From contig JAAMEZ010000047.1 of NCBI GenBank assembly GCA_013322215.1, forward strand, positions 248,001 through 312,000: a DNA stretch of 64,000 nucleotides, written 5' to 3'. The notes under the pieces were generated by a model. It was given only the letters and a program-made list of their open reading frames with translations. It was not told the origin of the DNA and searched no databases. The stretch comes from Martinezella rhizogenes. GTDB lineage: Bacteria > Pseudomonadota > Alphaproteobacteria > Rhizobiales > Rhizobiaceae. The position numbers were made by a program, and so were the translations under genes. Shown in pieces: positions 7,406 through 15,339 of this stretch; positions within the stretch are counted from its first letter, which is position 1, and each line of letters begins with the position of its first letter.

Positions 7406-8956
7406 CTATTCGTTGATGAGGCGCTTCAGCAGCTCGATCTCATGCGACAGCTTGCTATCGCCGGAAATCAGCTCCTCGATCTTGCGCACGGCATGCAGGA
7501 CCGTGGTGTGATCGCGACCACCGAAACGACGGCCGATCTCCGGGAAAGAGCGTGGCGTCAGCGTCTTCGACAGATACATGGCGATCTGGCGCGGCTTGAC
7601 GATGACGCGTGTGCGGCGGTTCGAGACGAGTTCCTGACGCGAGACATTGTAGTGACGTGCGACGATGCGCTGGATGTCCTCGATGCGGACACGGCGCGGT
7701 TCGCCGGAGCCAACCAGATGCGCCAGCAGCTCGTCGACACGCTCGACCGTCAGGTTCGGCTCGAACGAACGGCGGAAGATGAGCTGGTTGAAGGCTCCTT
7801 CCAGCTCGCGGCCGCTGGCGGTCACGTTGCGGGCGACATGCGAGAGGATCTCGGCCGGGATTTCCAGCGACGGATCGTCCTGACGGGCAGCATCCAGACG
7901 GCGCTTGAGGATCTCAAGGCGCATTTCATAGTCCGGTGCCTCGACTTCGATCGCCACGCCGCCCTGCAGGCGCGAACGCACGCGCGGGTCGAGCGATTCC
8001 AGCTCCCAGGGAGCACGATCGGCAGCGACGACGACCTGCTTGGCGCTGTCGAGCAGCATGTTCAAGAGGTGGCAGAACTCGTGCTGGATCATCTTGCCCT
8101 GCAGGAACTGCATGTCATCGATGATGAGCAGGTCGATATTGCGCAGCGAGTCCTTCAGCGTCAGTGCGTCATTGTCGCGGATCGCGGTTGCGAAACGCCA
8201 CATGAAATATTCCGCCGTCAGATAGACGACGCGCAGGCCGCGCGGGTTCTGCACAGCTGCATTGGCGATCGCCTGCAGCAGATGCGTCTTGCCGAGGCCG
8301 ACCGTCGCATGAACGAAGAGCGGGTTGAAGCGCACGGCACCGGAGCCGGCTTCAGCGATGGTCTTCGCCGCTGCCAGGCTGACACGGTTCGAGCTACCTT
8401 CGACGAAAGTATCGAAGGTGAAGCGGGAATCGAGCGGAGAGCCGAACAGCGGCGTACCTGCCGTTGCAGGCCGTGCAGCCGCAGCTGCACTCACGGCCTG
8501 GGCAACAACCTGGCCCGCCGGCTGGGCGACGGCGCGACGGATCGGCGCGACAGCCGCTTGATCCGGAACCGCCGCCTGCTCATCGGCGCATGGCTTCGCG
8601 CTCTGCCGGGTCGCGGTGCGCACCAGAATTTCGACTTTGAGGATCTCGGCATCTTCCGCCTGGAACAGGCTGGTGATCAGGTCGAGATAGCGATTGTTGA
8701 TCCAGGACTTCAGAAAAGTCGTCGGGACCGTGAGACGAACGACGCTCTTCGATACCGAATGAAGCTTGAGCCGCGCAAACCAGCTGGCATAGACATCGGG
8801 TCCGACCTGAGCCTTCAAGCGCGCGCTGACGCGCTCGAACAAATTGCTTTGCGCCACGTCACCCTTTTCCCCCGCCGCTTCTAAGCAAACCGCACCGAAC
8901 GCCTGCGCATTGTCCCCATTTTCCAACGCACCCGTCGTCCTCGTATGTATCTGCAT
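7406..8956 (-). CDS. dnaA: Chromosomal replication initiator DnaA
   Basis: The 516-residue protein shows all four DnaA domains. Domain I is at about residues 38-110. A variable Ala/Pro/Gln-rich linker covers about 120-170. The AAA+ domain has Walker A GLGKTHLL with K223 and Walker B LLIIDDMQF with D280-D281. Domain IV carries the RFGGRDHTTVLHAVRKIEEL signature for DnaA-box contact. It starts the initiation complex at oriC and also regulates transcription. The gene has an unusually long upstream region (about 800 bp to rpsT) that carries a GANTC cluster, suggesting cell-cycle control by CcrM methylation. Confidence 0.98.
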   Translation of the reverse strand: MQIHTRTTGALENGDNAQAFGAVCLEAAGEKGDVAQSNLFERVSARLKAQVGPDVYASWFARLKLHSVSKSVVRLTVPTTFLKSWINNRYLDLITSLFQAEDAEILKVEILVRTATRQSAKPCADEQAAVPDQAAVAPIRRAVAQPAGQVVAQAVSAAAAARPATAGTPLFGSPLDSRFTFDTFVEGSSNRVSLAAAKTIAEAGSGAVRFNPLFVHATVGLGKTHLLQAIANAAVQNPRGLRVVYLTAEYFMWRFATAIRDNDALTLKDSLRNIDLLIIDDMQFLQGKMIQHEFCHLLNMLLDSAKQVVVAADRAPWELESLDPRVRSRLQGGVAIEVEAPDYEMRLEILKRRLDAARQDDPSLEIPAEILSHVARNVTASGRELEGAFNQLIFRRSFEPNLTVERVDELLAHLVGSGEPRRVRIEDIQRIVARHYNVSRQELVSNRRTRVIVKPRQIAMYLSKTLTPRSFPEIGRRFGGRDHTTVLHAVRKIEELISGDSKLSHEIELLKRLINE

Positions 8957-9365
8957 ATAGTGCCGCCTTCCAAAGTCTCTTTATAGGGCGAGAGCACTTC
9001 ACTGCCGCCCTTGGTTCTTCGCCATGGCATGACGATCGCGCTCGTTGTCCCAAGCTGCGCCGCATACCGGTTCATCAGCCACGCCCGGCCAGCGGGCTTT
9101 ACAGAAACACTGTGGCGAAAACCGCTCTTTAAAGCTGTCTTCGTCTCAACGTCTGTAACCGGAGTATCAATCGGCCCTCGTATTCCGACTGAACACTCCA
9201 ACAGCTGTCAATTTTTCTCCCCTCCCCGCAGCCGCGCCAATAAATTGGGCTGCAAAGGATAGACAAGCTTCCTCGTTCCGCAAGCGCTGCCGCTTCCGGT
9301 TTTTACTCGTCAACTGTTTGAAAAAACGAAACTGAACTGCTCCGTTACAAGAGACAAAACCACCC

Positions 9366-9386
9366 ACACCGTCTTTATGACGGTGT
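9366..9386. other. Hairpin in dnaA upstream region
   Basis: ACACCGTC (9366-9373) and GACGGTGT (9379-9386) form a perfect 8-bp stem with a TTTAT loop. It could be a structured part of a dnaA 5' leader or a weak terminator. Nothing else in the sequence decides between these. Confidence 0.45.
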
Positions 9387-9468
9387 TTGCCGAAGCTGTT
9401 TCAGGTGAGATCCGCGCCCCTTGTTGAAATCCATTTAGGCAGGATCGAAGGCAGATATCAACGATGAA

Positions 9469-9477
9469 TTTTACACA
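9469..9477 (+). promoter_or_regulatory. DnaA-box-like sequence
   Basis: TTTTACACA fits the relaxed DnaA box TTWTNCACA. It is single and about 510 bp upstream of the dnaA start, so it could serve autoregulation, but a chance match is possible. Confidence 0.35.
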
Positions 9478-9496
9478 AAATTAAGAGGCAGCCATT

Positions 9497-9623
9497 GACT
9501 CGGGAGGCCATTTTTGACTGTCACAAGCCCTTCAAAAAAGAATCGCTGTTGAATCAAAGAGATTCCTGTCGAACGCGATTCTCACAGCTTTCAAAAGAAA
9601 AAAAATAAAAAATCCCTTGACTC
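9497..9623. promoter_or_regulatory. Cluster of six GANTC (CcrM) methylation sites
   Basis: GANTC occurs at 9497-9501, 9540-9544, 9551-9555, 9561-9565, 9577-9581 and 9619-9623, with one more at 9765-9769. Random sequence would give about one per 256 bp. CcrM methylates GANTC in alphaproteobacteria, and dnaA transcription in Caulobacter depends on methylation of its promoter. The cluster here lies upstream of dnaA and probably includes its promoter. Confidence 0.6.
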
Positions 9624-9767
9624 AGTTGTGAGCCGGCAATGCGTCATGCAGATCACCCAGCGCTGGGATATCCTGCCGCAAGCCCTTGTTTCCAAAGGTA
9701 TATTTCTGTCACGTCAATGACATGATCGACCGGCCATTTTTGGCAATGCGGCAATTTTTTGGCCGAA

Positions 9768-9797
9768 TCCAAAAAGCCCGGCACGAGGGCCGGGCTT
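9768..9797 (-). terminator. Rho-independent terminator of rpsT
   Basis: On the minus strand AAGCCCGGC, a 6-nt loop and GCCGGGCTT are followed by a run of T (plus-strand AAAAA at 9771-9775). It lies 30 bp after the rpsT stop. The 9-bp stem is perfect. Confidence 0.88.
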
Positions 9798-9827
9798 AAC
9801 TCTAACGATTAAATCGTTAACGAAAGA

Positions 9828-10103
9828 TTATGCAGTCGGGGCAGAAAGAGCCTTCACACGCTTGGCAAGACGCGAAACCTTGCGGGAAGCGGTGTTGGCG
9901 TGAAGCACGCCCTTGGTGGCTGCGCGAGCCAGTTCCGGCTGGGCAGCAACGAAAGCTGCCTTTGCGCGATCTGCATCACCCGATGCGATGGCTTCTTCGA
10001 CCTGGCGAACGAACGTGCGAACGCGCGAGCGACGAGCCTTGTTGACATCGGTGCGGCGGGCGATCTTGCGGGTCGCTTTTTTCGCCGAGGTAGTATTGGC
10101 CAT
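9828..10103 (-). CDS. rpsT: 30S ribosomal protein S20
   Basis: The 91-residue, Lys/Arg/Ala-rich protein starts MANTTSAKKATRKIARRT and has the S20 helical core FVRQVEEAIASGD, which binds 16S rRNA early in 30S assembly. A longer open frame extends to 10379, but ATG 10103 matches the family start. It is followed by a strong terminator and lies next to dnaA, an arrangement common in alphaproteobacteria. Confidence 0.97.
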   Translation of the reverse strand: MANTTSAKKATRKIARRTDVNKARRSRVRTFVRQVEEAIASGDADRAKAAFVAAQPELARAATKGVLHANTASRKVSRLAKRVKALSAPTA

Positions 10104-10296
10104 GTATGCCTCTCTTAGAATTCGAACAAAACTCCATCGTTGCAGCGCGGGCCCTGCGGCCACTTCATCCAGCAATGCGGGAGCAATTGCGGAAAACCAG
10201 AGCGGCTTTCCAAACTGTGGCGGGCATATAACCGGAATGAGCCGCGGCGTCAACGCGGATTCTCGCCAAACCCGCGTAATTCCTGAATCCAGGCTC

Positions 10297-11070
10297 TTAG
10301 CGGTTTTTGAAGGACGGCTTGCGCTTCTCGACGAAGGCGGCCATGCCCTCCTTCTGATCCTCCGTGGCAAACAGGCCATGGAACAGACGGCGCTCGAAGC
10401 GCAATCCTTCCTCGAGCGTGGTTTCGAAAGCGCGGTTGACCGCTTCCTTGGCCATCAGCACCGAGGGCAGCGATAGCGATGCGATCTTGGCGGCGGCAGC
10501 CAGCGCTTCGTCCAGGAGCTTGTCTGCCGGCACGACACGCGCCACCAGGCCCGAACGCTCCGCCTCCGCCGCATCCATCATCCGGCCGGTCAATACCAGA
10601 TCCATCGCCTTCGCCTTGCCGACAGCACGCGTGAGACGCTGTGAGCCGCCCATGCCGGGGATGACACCGAGCGTGATTTCCGGCTGGCCGAACTTCGCCG
10701 TCTCCGAGGCGATGATGAAATCGCACATCATGGCGACTTCGCAGCCGCCGCCGAGCGCAAAACCGCTGACCGCCGCGATAACAGGCTTGCGGGCATTGGC
10801 GATCTCCGCCCAGCCGCTGAAGAAATCATTCTTGTAAGCGTCGACGAAATCGAGCGCCTGCATTTCCTTGATATCGGCGCCGGCGGCAAAGGCCTTTTCC
10901 GAACCGGTGAGCACGATCGCACCAATGGCATCATCGAGATGAAACGCGGCATAGGCCTGCTTCAACTCGGAGAGGACCGTTGAATTCAGCGCATTCAGCG
11001 CCTGCGGCCGATTGATCCTGATGAGGCCGACGGCCCCATGCGTTTCGACGATGAGGGTTTCGTAAGCCAC
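10297..11070 (-). CDS. Enoyl-CoA hydratase (crotonase family)
   Basis: This 257-residue crotonase begins at a GTG codon preceded by GGGAGAGA. It has the oxyanion-hole segments KAFAAGADIKEM (about residues 59-70) and SGFALGGGCEVAMMCDF, and the two catalytic glutamates of true hydratases are present in the region FGQPEITLGVIPGMGG and ALGGGCE. It hydrates 2-enoyl-CoA during beta-oxidation in the cytosol. It sits between rpsT and mutM on the same strand. Confidence 0.92.
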   Translation of the reverse strand: MAYETLIVETHGAVGLIRINRPQALNALNSTVLSELKQAYAAFHLDDAIGAIVLTGSEKAFAAGADIKEMQALDFVDAYKNDFFSGWAEIANARKPVIAAVSGFALGGGCEVAMMCDFIIASETAKFGQPEITLGVIPGMGGSQRLTRAVGKAKAMDLVLTGRMMDAAEAERSGLVARVVPADKLLDEALAAAAKIASLSLPSVLMAKEAVNRAFETTLEEGLRFERRLFHGLFATEDQKEGMAAFVEKRKPSFKNR

Positions 11071-11106
11071 TTCTCTCTCCCTTTAAAATCAGTTTCGGCC
11101 CTTCAA

Positions 11107-11997
11107 TCAGCCCTGGCACTCGGCGCAATAGAAAGAAGAGCGCCCCGCCTGGACGATGCGACTGACCGTACCGCCGCAACCGGGCGTACTGCAAGGCTGC
11201 GCTTCACGATCATAGACGGAAAAGGAATGCTGGAAATAGCCGAGCGAACCGTCCGTCTGGATATGATCGCGCAACGACGAGCCGCCTGCGGCTATCGCAT
11301 CGGCAATGACCTCGCGGATCGCCTCGACCAGCGCCAGCAACGCTTCCGTTGGTTTGCCGGCATCCGTGACCAGCGTGCCGGCAGGGCGCAACGGCGACAG
11401 ATGCGAGCGCCACAGCGCTTCGCATACATATATATTGCCGAGGCCGGCGATGTTCTTCTGGTCGAGCAGCGCGCTCTTCAGCGGCTGGGCCTTGCCGAGA
11501 AAACGCTTAGCTAGGTAATCAGCGCCGAGTTCATTGCCCGTCGGTTCCGGGCCGAGATCGCGGAAGAAGGGATGGCTGACCATGTCGGCCCGCCTGACGA
11601 TGTCCATGAAGCCGAAACGACGCGGGTCATTATAGATGACACGCGCATCGCCCCCGGCGCGCGTCAAATGAAAGACGACGTGGTCGTGCTTCTCATCCTT
11701 CGAGCGTGCGTGATGGAATTCACCGGGCGTTTGCGCGACCCGACCGGCTTCGACCCGGAACGAACCGGACATGCCGAGATGTGCGATGATCGTCTTGCCG
11801 TCGTCGAGATCGATCAGCAGGTATTTGGCGCGGCGCGACAGCGACGTGATGCCGCGGCCCGAAACATGCCGAGCGAAATCGGTGGGGAAGGGAAAGCGCA
11901 GATCGTTGCGGCGCAGCTCCAATTCCCTGAGAACGGCGCCTTCCATGGAGGGCGCCAACCCGCGCCTGACGGTTTCGACCTCTGGTAATTCCGGCAT
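11107..11997 (-). CDS. mutM: Formamidopyrimidine-DNA glycosylase
   Basis: The 296-residue protein starts MPELPEVETVRRGL. After Met removal, Pro1 is the catalytic nucleophile and Glu2 a key acid. The H2TH region and a C-terminal zinc finger (C-x4-C ... C-x2-C in CSTPGCGG and FYCAEC) bind DNA. It removes 8-oxoguanine and formamidopyrimidines and nicks the abasic site. It lies 36 bp downstream of the enoyl-CoA hydratase start and is divergent from ubiE. Confidence 0.97.
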   Translation of the reverse strand: MPELPEVETVRRGLAPSMEGAVLRELELRRNDLRFPFPTDFARHVSGRGITSLSRRAKYLLIDLDDGKTIIAHLGMSGSFRVEAGRVAQTPGEFHHARSKDEKHDHVVFHLTRAGGDARVIYNDPRRFGFMDIVRRADMVSHPFFRDLGPEPTGNELGADYLAKRFLGKAQPLKSALLDQKNIAGLGNIYVCEALWRSHLSPLRPAGTLVTDAGKPTEALLALVEAIREVIADAIAAGGSSLRDHIQTDGSLGYFQHSFSVYDREAQPCSTPGCGGTVSRIVQAGRSSFYCAECQG

Positions 11998-12243
11998 GGC
12001 TATCCATCTTTGTGTTTCAACCGCTTATGATCTGAGCTATAGCCCAAGACATTGCGGCTGGTGATCTGGCTGATGAGATAGCGTGGCAAACGCGATTTCG
12101 CTATGGTCCGCCGCCGAATACTGCATAATTCCTTAGGCCGAGATCGACCTGGGGATAAAATTATGCAGCGGATTTAAAGTGTTACAGCGATCTTTGCTCG
12201 TCACATACGACGCGCGACGCTGGAGTGTAACGGAGTTGAGCCG

Positions 12244-13020
12244 ATGGCAGACAGCCGCACCTCCGCCGATGGCGGCATGGAAACATCCTATGGCTTCCGC
12301 GACGTAGCCAATGGCGAAAAGCAGGGCCTCGTCAACGAGGTGTTCCACAAGGTCGCCAAGCGCTATGACGTCATGAACGACGTCATGTCCATGGGCATGC
12401 ATCGCGCCTGGAAGGATGGAATGGTCGCGGCGCTCAACCCGCGCAAGGATCCCGCCTACAAGGTGCTCGACGTAGCAGGCGGCACGGGCGACATCGCCTT
12501 CCGCATCGTGGAGGCATCCAACCGGCTGGCGCACGCAACCGTGCTCGACATCAACGGCTCGATGCTTGCCGTCGGCGCCGAGCGTGCCGAGAAGAAGAAG
12601 CTCTCGGACAATCTCACTTTCGTCGAGGCGAATGCGGAGGAACTTCCCTTCGAACCCAACTCCTTCGACGCCTATACGATCGCCTTCGGCATCCGCAACG
12701 TGCCGCGCATCGATGTCGCGCTGAAGGAAGCCTACCGCGTGCTGAAGCGCGGCGGCCGGCTGCTCGTGCTCGAATTTTCCGAAGTCGACCTGCCGCTGCT
12801 CGACCGCGTTTACGACACCTGGTCCTTCAACGCCATTCCGAAGTTCGGCAAGGCGATCACGGGTGATGCCGAGCCCTATCAGTATCTGGTGGAATCGATC
12901 CGCAAGTTCCCGAACCAGCAGGACTTTGCGACGATGATCCGCGAGGCCGGCTTCTCGCGCGTGAGCTTCACCAACTATACCGGCGGCATCGCCGCGCTGC
13001 ACTCCGGCTGGAAGCTCTGA
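12244..13020 (+). CDS. ubiE: Ubiquinone/menaquinone C-methyltransferase UbiE
   Basis: The 258-residue class I SAM methyltransferase has motif I VLDVAGGTGDIAFR (about residues 76-89), plus the UbiE signatures YDVMNDVMSMGMHRAWKD and RVLKRGGRLLVLEFSEV. It methylates the benzoquinol ring in ubiquinone synthesis. A GGAG site precedes ATG 12244. ubiB follows 62 bp downstream on the same strand, and the pair probably forms an operon. Confidence 0.97.
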   Translation: MADSRTSADGGMETSYGFRDVANGEKQGLVNEVFHKVAKRYDVMNDVMSMGMHRAWKDGMVAALNPRKDPAYKVLDVAGGTGDIAFRIVEASNRLAHATVLDINGSMLAVGAERAEKKKLSDNLTFVEANAEELPFEPNSFDAYTIAFGIRNVPRIDVALKEAYRVLKRGGRLLVLEFSEVDLPLLDRVYDTWSFNAIPKFGKAITGDAEPYQYLVESIRKFPNQQDFATMIREAGFSRVSFTNYTGGIAALHSGWKL

Positions 13021-13082
13021 AGCATGATGTCGAGCCATGTGATGCGGCTTGCGGCCTCCGCTTCTAGAGACCTTGAGGCGCT

Positions 13083-14657
13083 ATGACTGCTTTCAGCGCA
13101 TATTTCGGCCTTGTCCGGGTCGGCTGGGTGCTCGTGCGCGAAGGCGTGGTCATGGCGTTGCCGTCCGAAGGGCTGCCGCCCTCCGTCAGCCTGGCCAAAT
13201 CCTTCGTCAGCATCTTTGCCCGCCGCAAGGCAAAGAGCCAGGCGCGCAGCGACCGGCTTGCAAAGGCGGTGGAACGGCTCGGCCCGTCCTATGTCAAGAT
13301 CGGCCAGTTCCTGGCAACGCGGCCCGATGTCGTCGGCGTCGACATGGCCAACGACCTGTCGCAGCTTCAGGACCGGATGGCCTTCTTTCCGCATGAAACG
13401 GCGACGGCGGCGATCGAATCGTCACTCGGCCGGCGGATCGACGATCTCTATGCCAGCTTTGGCGAGCCGATCGCGGCTGCCTCGATAGCGCAGGTGCATC
13501 CGGCGGAGATCGACACTGTCGAAGGGCGCAAGCGCGTTGCGGTCAAAGTGGTCCGGCCAGGCGTGCGCCAGCGCTTCTCCAACGATATCAAGGCAATGTA
13601 TCTCGTGGCGGGGATGCAGGAGCGTTTCATGCCCTCCAGCCGCCGTCTTCGGCCGGTGGAAGTCACGAAGACGCTCGAGCAGACGACGAAGGTCGAGATG
13701 GATCTGCGGCTGGAAGCAGCTGCGCTCTCGGAAATTGCCGAGAATACCGAGAAGGACCCCGGTTTCCGCGTTCCGAAGGTGGATTGGGAACGCACCGGCC
13801 GCGACGTCATCACCATGGAGTGGATCGACGGCGTGAAGATGTCCGACGTTGAGGGGCTGAAGGCCGCAGGCCACGATCTCAACACGCTTGCCGATACGCT
13901 GATCCAGTCCTTCCTGCGCCACACGCTGCGCGACGGCTTCTTCCATGCCGACATGCATCCCGGCAATCTCTTCGTCGACCCCACAGGTATGATCGTCGCC
14001 GTCGACATGGGCATCGTCGGCCGCCTGGGCAGGAAGGAACGCCGCTTCCTCGCCGAAATCCTCTACGGTTTCATCACCCGCGATTATCTCCGCGTCGCCG
14101 AAGTGCATTTCGAAGCCGGCTACGTACCTGCCCACCACAATATGGAGAGCTTCGCCCAGGCCATCCGCGCGATCGGCGAACCGATCCACGGCCAGCCGGC
14201 CGAGACGATCTCCATGGGCAAGCTTTTGACCCTACTCTTCGAGGTGACCGAACTCTTCGACATGGAGACGCGTCCCGAGCTTGTCATGCTGCAGAAGACC
14301 ATGGTCGTGGTCGAGGGCGTGTCGCGCATGCTCAATCCGCGCTTCAACATGTGGAAAGCGTCGGAACCGGTTGTCGGCGACTGGATCCGCACCAATCTCG
14401 GCCCGAAGCGGATCATGACCGATCTGAAGGACGGGTTGAAGGCTGCCGTGAAGCTTGCCGAAGCGGCACCCGAAATCGCTGCCAAGACGGAGAAATTCCA
14501 TCACGAGCTTCTGCACATGAGCGAAAACGGCCTGCGCTTCGATCCGCAGACGGCGGAAGCGATCGGCAAGTCGGAAGCCAAGCACAGCCGCTCCGGCCGC
14601 CTTGCGCTTTGGGTGATCGCGCTAACGCTGCTCTACATCGCCTGGCATCTGGGTTGA
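13083..14657 (+). CDS. ubiB: UbiB/ABC1-type atypical protein kinase for ubiquinone synthesis
   Basis: The 524-residue protein has the UbiB/Coq8 KxGQ-type motif (YVKIGQFLATRPDVVG, about residues 72-87), an Ala-rich loop AAASIAQVHPAEI, AVKVVRPG with the ATP-binding Lys, and the catalytic-like region FFHADMHPGNLFV. A single hydrophobic helix near the C-terminus (LALWVIALTLLYIAWHL) would anchor it in the inner membrane. It supports coenzyme Q synthesis. In related genomes coaBC commonly follows ubiB; here about 15.6 kb lie between them. Confidence 0.95.
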   Translation: MTAFSAYFGLVRVGWVLVREGVVMALPSEGLPPSVSLAKSFVSIFARRKAKSQARSDRLAKAVERLGPSYVKIGQFLATRPDVVGVDMANDLSQLQDRMAFFPHETATAAIESSLGRRIDDLYASFGEPIAAASIAQVHPAEIDTVEGRKRVAVKVVRPGVRQRFSNDIKAMYLVAGMQERFMPSSRRLRPVEVTKTLEQTTKVEMDLRLEAAALSEIAENTEKDPGFRVPKVDWERTGRDVITMEWIDGVKMSDVEGLKAAGHDLNTLADTLIQSFLRHTLRDGFFHADMHPGNLFVDPTGMIVAVDMGIVGRLGRKERRFLAEILYGFITRDYLRVAEVHFEAGYVPAHHNMESFAQAIRAIGEPIHGQPAETISMGKLLTLLFEVTELFDMETRPELVMLQKTMVVVEGVSRMLNPRFNMWKASEPVVGDWIRTNLGPKRIMTDLKDGLKAAVKLAEAAPEIAAKTEKFHHELLHMSENGLRFDPQTAEAIGKSEAKHSRSGRLALWVIALTLLYIAWHLG

Positions 14658-14723
14658 CGTGCGGCCGCGTCATTGTGGCTGCAGCGGCCCATCAACCAAG
14701 TTGCGTTTCTTCCTAGTGCGATT

Positions 14724-15056
14724 TTAATCGACGATGAACAACTTGACGCCTGTCTTTGTCGATGACCGGTGTGCAGCGTCGCCGAAATCGGAGACTTGAT
14801 AGCTCATGCCTTGAGTGAGGATCGATATCCGCCCATCCTTCAGCTCGGAGAGCAATTCCCCTTCGAGCACATAGATAATATGGCCGCGATCGCACCAGTG
14901 ATCGGCAACATAGCCGGGCGTATATTCAACAATCCGAACGCGGATGTCCCCGATGTTCAATGTCCGCCAGAGCGCATGGCCGCTTTCGCCCGCATGTCTG
15001 GTGGGAGCAATCTCATCCCAATTCGTTACCGTAAAAGGCAGTTCAGGAATCTTCAT
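14724..15056 (-). CDS. DHCW-motif-type cupin protein
   Basis: The 110-residue single-domain cupin begins MKIPELPFTVTNWDEI and holds VADHWCDRGHIIYVLEGEL at the first cupin motif, with two histidines for a metal. The second cupin motif is GMSYQVSDFGDAAHRSS. An upstream in-frame start at 15095 exists, but ATG 15056 gives the family length. The function is unknown. It is divergent from the lyase operon that starts at 15340 and marks the left edge of the accessory block. Confidence 0.75.
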   Translation of the reverse strand: MKIPELPFTVTNWDEIAPTRHAGESGHALWRTLNIGDIRVRIVEYTPGYVADHWCDRGHIIYVLEGELLSELKDGRISILTQGMSYQVSDFGDAAHRSSTKTGVKLFIVD

Positions 15057-15339
15057 CGCAATGATTTTCCGGGTGTTGAACGGATCGTTCCGCATAGAAA
15101 CGGCTGCAAAGCCCGTTCGTCAATCCTGTCGCCATCGACTTCGAACAAGCAGGCCGCGCTGAATTTAAAGGCAGCCGTCGCGACGGGAGCGGATGTATCT
15201 CTCTTTCGGCTATAATGCATGATGCGACCGCGTGCTTTGCGTGTACTCTCGCTCGCATGGCACATCAGGTGTTCGGCATTTGGGATATCCCATTGTCGAT
15301 AAGGCTCGCATAGCCTTGCGAAAAAGGAGAACAAAAGAC
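15057..15339. other. Divergent intergenic region before the lyase operon
   Basis: No gene is supported in these 283 bp. They must contain the promoters for the cupin gene (minus) and the operon beginning at 15340 (plus). An AAAAAGGAG ribosome-binding site lies at about 15321-15329. No clear regulator operator was recognised. Confidence 0.4.

Larger units (their letters stand above)
8957..9767. promoter_or_regulatory. Long dnaA upstream region (no ORF supported)
   Basis: About 810 bp between dnaA and the rpsT terminator contain no credible gene. The sequence is locally AT-rich, with an A/T tract at 9594-9613. It holds a cluster of six GANTC sites at 9497-9623, one isolated DnaA-box-like TTTTACACA at 9469-9477, and a perfect hairpin at 9366-9386. 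In alphaproteobacteria the dnaA promoter region can be long and methylation-controlled, so this is probably the dnaA regulatory region. Only one DnaA-box-like sequence was found, so it is not called an origin. Confidence 0.6.

Noticed and set aside
8957..9767. Chromosomal origin of replication next to dnaA
   Set aside because: Only one relaxed DnaA-box-like sequence was found, and rhizobial origins are generally near hemE rather than dnaA. Origin activity is not supported.
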